Assembly: GCF_034676545.1 (NCBI RefSeq)
Contig: NZ_JAUCBZ010000008.1
Span: 1-19,476, forward strand
Source of the DNA: Pararhodobacter sp.
GTDB lineage: Bacteria; Pseudomonadota; Alphaproteobacteria; Rhodobacterales; Rhodobacteraceae
Direction of reading: 5' to 3'
Length of the DNA: 19,476 bases
Below the pieces are notes generated by a model. The model ran no database searches. It worked only from the letters and a program-made list of their open reading frames with translations, and had not been told where the DNA came from. The position numbers were made by a program, and so were the translations under genes. Numbering within the stretch: position 1 is the first letter of the stretch; every line of letters starts with the position of its first letter. This document shows, in pieces, positions 15,701-19,476 of the stretch.

Positions 15701-16172
15701 GCGTTTCACGCGTGACCATGTGGCGGCCCGCCTGCTCTCCCGCGCCATCGAACGCTATCGCGAGGCGCACCAGCACCCCATCCTCAACCGCGCCAGCGCT
15801 GCATTCCATACCCTCACCAATGGGCGCTGGGACGGTATCGCGGTGGACTATGACGCAGACACCCCTCGCCTCGCGGCCACGCGTGAGGGGCAGCTTCTGG
15901 GCTTTGATGCGCTGTCCGAAGGCACGGCAGACCAGCTTTTCCTCGCCCTACGCGTGGCAGCCATCGAGGAACATGCCAGCCGCGCGGCTCCCCTGCCCTT
16001 CCTCGCCGATGATCTGTTCGTGAGCTTTGACGAGGCGCGTACGGAAGCCGGCCTGCGCCTGATGGCGGAACTGAGCGCGCACACGCAGGTCATCGTCTTC
16101 ACCCACCACCGCCATGTCACCGCCTGCGCGGAACGAACACTGGGGGAAGCGGCCTGCATCATCCAGCTCTGA
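12708..16172 (+). CDS. yhaN: Large coiled-coil ATPase, YhaN/Rad50-like partner of YhaO
   Basis: The 1154-aa protein is an SMC/Rad50-like ATPase that would gate the adjacent nuclease. The head is split. The N-terminus carries Walker A GANEAGKTT at 32-40, and the C-terminus carries the signature LSEGT at about 1069-1073, Walker B FLADDLFVSFDE at about 1098-1109, and a switch His in FTHHRH. About 1000 residues between them are Ala/Glu/Arg/Leu-rich with heptad character, consistent with long antiparallel coiled coils. No CxxC zinc hook is visible, unlike Rad50/SbcC. GGAG lies 8 nt before the ATG and the gene overlaps yhaO by 4 bp. It is longer than B. subtilis YhaN (about 960 aa). The C-terminal AAA half is the most family-diagnostic part. 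Probable role is DNA end repair, not proven. Confidence 0.87.
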   Translation: MKFSHIGLDRYGRFTDRQIELNPTARVVIIEGANEAGKTTALNATSDLLFGIDERSRFNFLHDYKSMRLSATITAADGRTLSFARLKRRNAPLVNPADDTPLADDVLAPFLGLHDRKAFLDIYGLDQNRLRAGGKAMVAGGGALAETLLSIAPGLAHVATLRDTLQRSAAEMFNPARRSSNQLFYRAIKQRDEALTQLKAQELRLSDVRKTRKDADLAQAERRHAEEAETEIGRAVDHARQLRRAAQELRTISRLEQSLAALGPLPELAPAALTRARALLAAHESAQEQVAHTTQEEEAAQAARAAIIVDSAILGDAGAVEQCADAYVAMRDKRNALPNRTKEKDEARIILSRIATDLGLTNLEDLRTRLPPRPLLTRATQLADKLRSHEAYIQTIEQERTSLARRRREAQAALEHGTPVEDPADLARRLGDLDGAEVRETSLRELISRLAAARKALEAHIARLPFGPHEAEPLMLRPLPDMASTQARLDAVTATQEAITRAQALLADITSEHARKLARLKALDAGGTAPTPAAIEAARTNRDRLWANLRPLATGQRQLHADDAAQADALDAALMATDRLADDRQTETERLAELARTSLDLADLEARITLAQAGLETAKATHANTGAAWAALWNASGFTPDATPQAIAFLREVETIRQEREAIRRDESQARGLAETRRWDREETERLRTALGLAPLGDAPLRMAELRAAVRAREEAFQTLRDSQRDLKRLDEAAQDLSTRTDELTRQAELLRQESDAVFPPLAIRMEATADEARSALELWQEALSQSGDLAIAERRITQIEQNEAVFIAQVEAVLARIGDAPGVDAYAAAAHLRERLKDARDARTRAREAETAQASRVHARIAAQARQVEARGKLDETLALAALREPEELPPWLDLMDEALSARTEKSEAMGRLDDMRGARSLEEIRAAIAEADDDALAQRAEACARAYDEARAASRRALERATEARITLEALEKRDGAATAAQQAQDALAEIAEASERFTRDHVAARLLSRAIERYREAHQHPILNRASAAFHTLTNGRWDGIAVDYDADTPRLAATREGQLLGFDALSEGTADQLFLALRVAAIEEHASRAAPLPFLADDLFVSFDEARTEAGLRLMAELSAHTQVIVFTHHRHVTACAERTLGEAACIIQL

Positions 16173-16394
16173 TGGAGGTTCATTCGTCAGCAGCAGAAGC
16201 TGTGCACGAACCGAAGGGGTTGCGGCAGAGCAATGCGCCTGCCCCGCACCGGTGCGGATATGGCAGCACACTTTCATTGCCACGCATGTGATATGCGCGG
16301 TGATATGCTCCAGTCACCCCTTCGGGCGACAGGCCAACCCCGATGCCGACACAGGCCCTATCCGGCCGCCCCTCATGAGAGAAGGATCTGCGTC

Positions 16395-16832
16395 ATGTCG
16401 ATCTCCCGCGCCACACCGATCATTCCGGAAATCACCATCTCCACAGAGCAACTCTGCTTTCTTGTCGCCAAGTTCCGCGAGTTCGATGTCAAGGATGCCC
16501 CCTCGATTTCGGATCCCGGTTCCAATGCCAGCGATGATGGCATGCTGAATGTGCTTGAGGACCATGGCGATGATCCTGTCGTGAGCGAGATCGCAAGCTT
16601 CATCAATGCGATGAATGTGGATGAGCAGGTGGACCTTGTCGCCCTTGTCTGGCTCGGCCGCAGCGATGATGGCCTCGAGAGCTGGGATGATATGCGCGAA
16701 GAAGCCAGCCGCGCCCATAATCGGCATACCGCCCGCTATCTGCTGGGCATGCCGCTCCTGTCTGACTATCTGGAAGAGGCCATGGCCCAGTTCGGCCTGT
16801 CGTGCGAGGATGGCGAGACCGACCGCCTCTGA
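16395..16832 (+). CDS. DUF3775 domain-containing protein
   Basis: A 145-aa protein of unknown function. The region around residues 60-125 (SEIASFINAMNVDEQVDLVALVWLGR through ARYLLGMPLLSDYLEEAMAQFG) fits the DUF3775 family seen in alphaproteobacteria. Overall composition is acidic, with no signal peptide, membrane helix or obvious catalytic motif. The frame is open from 16233, but I start at the ATG at 16395 because GAGAAGGA lies 8 nt upstream and the earlier sequence is not protein-like. It stands alone between yhaN (222 bp upstream) and tRNA-Arg, on the same strand as both. Confidence 0.8.
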   Translation: MSISRATPIIPEITISTEQLCFLVAKFREFDVKDAPSISDPGSNASDDGMLNVLEDHGDDPVVSEIASFINAMNVDEQVDLVALVWLGRSDDGLESWDDMREEASRAHNRHTARYLLGMPLLSDYLEEAMAQFGLSCEDGETDRL

Positions 16833-17162
16833 GAGAGCCTTTCGGTCGCAACCCAGCCGGGCTGATTTCGGGACCGGGCTTGAGGTGCCGCGATGATCTG
16901 GCGAGTCTAGCTCACAAGGCTTAGGTCAAGCCTGCACAGTGCTCGGACAAATCCATTTCGCGGCGATCAAAGACCACAGCCGATGCAAGCACGACCACCA
17001 TCTCCTCTAACATGATGGTTCGAGCATGCACACGACGTTGCGTTAGACTTGGAGCATCACAATACGGCGCGGGACAACGCCCATCTCCCTTCTGTGGGTG
17101 ATGGGCGCACACGCCCGTTTCGGGCTGGCGTACACGTGGCAGTCTCGCTATACAGGCGGCTG
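16833..17162. other. 330-bp region upstream of tRNA-Arg, no gene seen
   Basis: No credible protein-coding frame. It contains a TATACA about 10 bp before the tRNA that could be its -10 box, without a clear -35, and a 15-nt sequence (16893-16907) repeated inside the integrase remnant at 17655-17669. A GC-rich imperfect palindrome (around 16855-16880) follows the DUF3775 stop but has no U-tract. Confidence 0.4.
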
Positions 17163-17475
17163 GTCCCCGTAGCTCAGCAGGATAGAGCACAGGTTTCCTA
17201 AATTTGGGCACGCCGGTTGGAAACTCTGGCGTGAATCCGCTCAAAGTCGGGGAAAGCTTCGGTCATTCTTTTGACCATGCCAATCCCGAGCCAAGCCGGA
17301 TGCTAGTGAAATATCATTGGCGGATGGAAGGTGTAGAGACTAGACGGGCGGCGCCTAAAGCTCTTAGGAGCCATGGCGAAGGGATAGTCCAGACCACGAA
17401 CGCCTGAAGGCGGCGGCGAAAGCCGAAGTGGGATGAAACCTGGTGTCGCGTGTTCGAGTCACGCCGGGGACACCA
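17163..17475 (+). tRNA. tRNA-Arg (anticodon CCT), interrupted by a group I intron
   Basis: The two exons, 17163-17199 and 17436-17475, join to a complete cloverleaf. Acceptor GTCCCCG pairs perfectly with CGGGGAC, discriminator A, encoded CCA. The D-arm is GCTC/GAGC, the anticodon arm CAGGT-TTCCTAA-ACCTG with anticodon CCT, and the T-arm GCGTG-TTCGAGT-CACGC. The anticodon loop closes correctly only if 236 nt (17200-17435) are removed. This tRNA reads AGG, and the intron sits directly after the third anticodon base, the site used by known bacterial tRNA-Arg(CCU) group I introns. Until spliced, the tRNA would be non-functional. Confidence 0.93.
17200..17435 (+). ncRNA. Group I self-splicing-type intron (IC3-like) in tRNA-Arg(CCT)
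   Basis: The 236-nt insert begins after a U (5' exon ending CCU) and ends in G, as group I introns do. P1 can form from exon CCU with intron GGG (17206-17208), a 3-bp pairing like that of the Azoarcus tRNA-Ile intron. P2 is CACGCC/GGCGTG (17209-17214 with 17228-17233). The core is recognisable: GGTGTAGAGACTAGACGG then AAGGGATAGTCC, with P7 as GACTA (17338-17342) pairing TAGTC (17385-17389). P8 is CCTAA/TTAGG, and two hairpins end it: CGCC-TGAA-GGCG (17401-17412) and CGGC-GAAA-GCCG with a GNRA loop (17414-17425). The core closely resembles the Azoarcus intron. No homing endonuclease frame is present. Confidence 0.92.
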
Positions 17476-17507
17476 TTTTCCTGAAAAATCAATGAGTTAT
17501 AGGACAT

Positions 17508-17529
17508 TTCGCTAGAAGGTTCGCTAGAA
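17508..17529. repeat. Short tandem direct repeat after tRNA-Arg
   Basis: TTCGCTAGAA occurs at 17508-17517 and again at 17520-17529, about 33 bp after the tRNA CCA end. The position fits integrase accessory-site repeats in a tRNA attachment region, but two 10-nt copies are weak evidence. A small stem CCCG-CTTTT-CGGG follows at 17531-17543. Confidence 0.35.
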
Positions 17530-17623
17530 CCCCGCTTTTCGGGACGAAACCAGCCTTACAACTGCCCCCATACCCTCTCGTTCAAGGCGTCGCTGGTCCG
17601 CTTCGCGAGAGTAAAGTTCCGCA

Positions 17624-17734
17624 TTACTCAATGCCGGTGTAGCCCATCGTGCCCATGATCTGGCGAGTCGTGGCTCCGCCTTCCGCCAGCATCTTCCCGA
17701 GGGTCTTTACGCAATCCATGCAGAATGTTCCCGG
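17624..17734 (-). pseudogene. Tyrosine-integrase C-terminal remnant
   Basis: The last 36 or so codons before the stop read KTLGKMLAEGGATTRQIMGTMG and continue YTGIE. This matches the C-terminal catalytic region of phage/island tyrosine integrases, which usually reads HGLRKTLGKMLAEAGATTRQIM..GH. The HGLR segment holding the catalytic His and Arg reads DCV here, with a codon missing, and the chain ends before the Tyr nucleophile. The fragment is fused in frame to an IS481 transposase scrap. It lies about 150 bp from the 3' end of tRNA-Arg, the usual location of an island integrase. Confidence 0.65.
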
Positions 17735-18299
17735 GTGGATCTTGTCGGGCACCGTAGTCAGCACGTGCTCCAAAAATTCCCAAACCGTCTTCCTGTCGGC
17801 CGTGTCCACAAGGTGTGTGACAGCGAACTTTCTGGTCCGGTCGATAGCCACGAACAGATACAACTTTCTTGCATCGGTCTAAACTTCCGCAATGTCGATG
17901 TGGAAGAAGCGAATGGCATAGCGCTTGAAGCGCTGCCCTTTCGGCTTGCCACCGTCGACCTCTGGCAGGCGCGAAATGCCATGGCGATGCAGCTACCGAT
18001 GCAAAGCTGACCGCATCAGATGTGAGATTGAGGGCTGCTGGGCATAGAGGCAATCGTCCAGCGATAGCAGCGTATGGGGCCGGAAAGCCACGGCCATCAC
18101 CTCTTCGCTCAGCACAGTTGAGCGGGGGCCATCGGACCGGCCTTGCGGTCCTCGACAGTCTCGCGCTTGCCCCACTTCGTCAACGTCTTCGGGTTGATCC
18201 CATGCCCTGGTTCAACTGCAAGAGCGAAGCTTGCGATCGCTGTATTGCAGATCTGACCATATGCGTGGCCGTGGCGCTCCCGTGACGAACTTATCCCAT
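17735..18299 (-). pseudogene. Degenerate IS481-family transposase
   Basis: Read on the minus strand, the remains of an IS481-type transposase can be followed through several lesions. MG-stop-VRHGSAT sits at the start (TAA as codon 3), then GINPKTLTKW near the HTH, then a frameshift to VAFRPHTLLSLDDCLYA, then HGISRLPEVDGGKPKG, then FFHIDIAEV with the first catalytic Asp. An in-frame stop (TAG) follows, then LYLFVAIDRTRKFAVTHLVD, and the sequence ends at about VPDKIH. The C-terminal half with the other catalytic residues is missing and replaced by the integrase remnant. Stops, frameshift and truncation make it inactive. Confidence 0.82.
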
Positions 18300-18372
18300 A
18301 GGGCTTCCTTCCAGTCCGAAGAAAGAACCACACCATCAATCCATGGGATCAAACATCTAGAGCATTTTTGAC

Positions 18373-18975
18373 TTAATCCGGGTCATATCCTGCGGCCTCG
18401 AAATAGTGCCTGCATTCTTCAGGCGTGAATGTGGAGAGACAGCCGGCAACGACTGACCACAGAACATCGACAGTTCTGGCGGCTGCCTTGCGCAGTAGAG
18501 CCTTAAACTTGGAGAAAGCCATCTCGATAGGGTTGAAGTCGGGCGAGTATGGCGGCAGGAACAGGAGCCGCGCGCCGACCTTCTCGATGGCCTCGCGCAC
18601 ACCGCTGATCTTGTGGGCCGGCAGGTTGTCCATGACCACGATGTCGCCGGGCCGAAGATCTGGTGCGAGAACCTGCTCGGCATAGGCGAGGAAGGCCGGT
18701 CCGTTCATCGGGCCGTCGAGCAGCATCGGTGCCGCCATGCCAGACAATCGCAGACCGGCGGTGAAGGTCGTCGTCTTCCAATGGCCGTGGGGAACGGCGG
18801 CCCGGCATCTCTGGCCGCATGGGGCCCTGCCGCGCAACCGGGCCATCTTTGTGGAGGCCGCGGTCTCATCGATGAAAATCAGCCCCTCGGGATCGAGGTC
18901 GGGCTGGGCATCGAACCAGGCCATGCGGCGGCGCAGGACGTCTGCGCGCTGCTGCCCTGCGGCGTGCGCCGTCTT
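18373..18975 (-). CDS. IS630 transposase, second frame (DDE catalytic domain)
   Basis: This frame carries the catalytic core and is read by -1 frameshifting from the upstream frame. After the shift it begins KTAHAAGQQRADVLRRR, continues through the methionine at 18924, and ends at the TAA at 18373. The DDE residues are D in LIFIDETAAST, D in IVVMDNLPAHK, and E in DFNPIEMAFSK, all in the spacing typical of IS630 transposases. No stop or deletion interrupts the frame, so the enzyme could be active. A separate start at 18924 would leave out the sequence just before the catalytic domain and seems unlikely to be the main product. Confidence 0.85.
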   Translation of the reverse strand, partial: KTAHAAGQQRADVLRRRMAWFDAQPDLDPEGLIFIDETAASTKMARLRGRAPCGQRCRAAVPHGHWKTTTFTAGLRLSGMAAPMLLDGPMNGPAFLAYAEQVLAPDLRPGDIVVMDNLPAHKISGVREAIEKVGARLLFLPPYSPDFNPIEMAFSKFKALLRKAAARTVDVLWSVVAGCLSTFTPEECRHYFEAAGYDPD

Positions 18976-19319
18976 TTTTTGAACGTGATGCCACGCCGGT
19001 CGAGGAACAGCCAGATCGTCGAGGGTACGGCGTTCACGCCGTGCTCGGCAGCAAGACGCTTCCCGATCTCGGCGAGCGTGATGTCCGGCGCATCTTCAAT
19101 CAGGCCGAGAATGAAGGCCTCGTGCGCATCGAGCTTCGAGCGTGATGGCTGGCCCTGCTTGCGCGCCTCCGTCTCGCCGGTCTCGCGATAGCGGCGATGC
19201 CAGGCCCCGGCCGTTGAGATGCCGATCCGGAAGCGCCGTGCCGCCTCACGCGTCGAAACACCGTCTTCGATCGCCGCAATCACCCGACCGCGAAGGTCGC
19301 TGCTGAGGCTCCTTGCCAT
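18879..19319 (-). CDS. IS630 transposase, first frame (DNA-binding domain)
   Basis: The first frame encodes the helix-turn-helix part: MARSLSSDLRGRVIAAIEDG, STREAARRFRIGISTAGAWHRRYRETG (first HTH, about residues 19-45), then a second HTH (ITLAEIGKRLAAEHG) reaching GITFKK at the A7 run. Beyond that point the frame runs on as non-conserved sequence to 18879. I start at the ATG at 19319, which has AGGAGG 5 nt upstream, rather than the upstream ATG at 19361. With -1 frameshifting at 18974-18980 the fused protein is about 315 aa, the normal IS630 size. Confidence 0.85.
   Translation of the reverse strand: MARSLSSDLRGRVIAAIEDGVSTREAARRFRIGISTAGAWHRRYRETGETEARKQGQPSRSKLDAHEAFILGLIEDAPDITLAEIGKRLAAEHGVNAVPSTIWLFLDRRGITFKKRRRTPQGSSAQTSCAAAWPGSMPSPTSIPRG
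18974..18980 (-). promoter_or_regulatory. A7 slippery site for -1 frameshift in IS630 transposase
   Basis: On the minus strand the codons TTC-AAA-AAA-AGA contain seven consecutive A. A -1 slip after the two lysine codons continues as AAG-ACG-GCG (KTA...), the conserved IS630 continuation. The two frames overlap only around this run, so programmed slippage is the likely expression mechanism. A simple indel mutation remains possible. Confidence 0.6.
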
Positions 19320-19476
19320 CATCACCTCCTGGCAAATCACCAGCAGCACTGAATCAGACAACGAAGACCGCGTGTATCCTCAAGCCGACTCTGCGTTCAT
19401 CAAACATGCTCTAGATCGGCGGCACCCTCAGGGATCTGTGAACTGATTGGCCAAACAGAGAGTTGGATGGAGCCGC

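Larger units (their letters stand above)
18360..19411 (-). mobile_element. IS630-family insertion sequence, apparently complete
   Basis: The 1052-bp element is bounded by related terminal inverted repeats: GAGCATTTTTGA at the left and, on the opposite strand, GAGCATGTTTGA at the right (11 of 12 identical). Both ends are flanked by TA (18358-18359 and 19412-19413), the target duplication of the IS630/Tc1 group, within CTAG. It encodes one transposase on the minus strand, read through a -1 frameshift. It has inserted beside the decayed IS481 copy and looks more recent than its neighbours. Confidence 0.85.

Noticed and set aside
17204..17407. 67-codon open frame within tRNA-Arg
   Set aside because: Lies inside the group I intron core; conserved RNA structure explains the sequence, and the peptide does not resemble a homing endonuclease.

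Overview
This is a GC-rich bacterial chromosome segment, most likely from an alphaproteobacterium. The clues are a FYDLN-acid protein, a class II (Agrobacterium CP4-like) EPSP synthase followed directly by cytidylate kinase, a DmeR/DmeF metal-efflux pair, a DUF3775 protein, and a tRNA-Arg(CCT) gene interrupted by a group I intron. An acetic-acid-bacterium-like member (Acetobacteraceae) seems plausible, but I cannot prove genus or family from the sequence alone.

Layout, left to right. (1) 1-2114: the 5' part of a tRNA-Gly(GCC) gene (minus strand), then ettA, the ABC-F translation factor, closed by a perfect hairpin and a U-tract terminator. (2) 2114-3613: a convergent PAS-PAS-GGDEF diguanylate cyclase. 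(3) 3614-4161: about 550 bp without a credible gene but with two strong hairpins. (4) 4162-5545: dmeF (cation-diffusion Ni/Co exporter) and its RcnR-type repressor dmeR, with a palindromic operator just upstream. (5) 5859-6124: two identical tRNA-Ala(GGC) genes. (6) 6268-8944: a FYDLN-acid protein, then divergently aroA and cmk. (7) 9059-11066: a TetR-like regulator and a membrane-anchored GGDEF protein, both minus strand. (8) 11431-16172: the yhaO-yhaN pair (Mre11/Rad50-like nuclease and coiled-coil ATPase) with a 4-bp ATGA overlap. (9) 16395-16832: a DUF3775 protein. (10) 17163-17475: tRNA-Arg(CCT) split by a 236-nt group I intron. (11) 17624-19411: mobile-element debris, namely the C-terminal scrap of a tyrosine integrase, a decayed IS481-family transposase and an apparently complete IS630-family element with a -1 frameshift transposase.

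The left 16 kb is mostly housekeeping: translation control, tRNAs, shikimate pathway, nucleotide metabolism, DNA repair, metal homeostasis, and two c-di-GMP enzymes of different architecture (one with an inhibitory I-site, one without). The right end is an accessory hotspot. A tRNA carrying a self-splicing-type intron is followed by an integrase remnant, as expected where an island once integrated at the tRNA 3' end and was then eroded by insertion sequences. The clearest unusual finding is the intron-containing tRNA-Arg. I saw no convincing sign of a wholly new multi-gene system.
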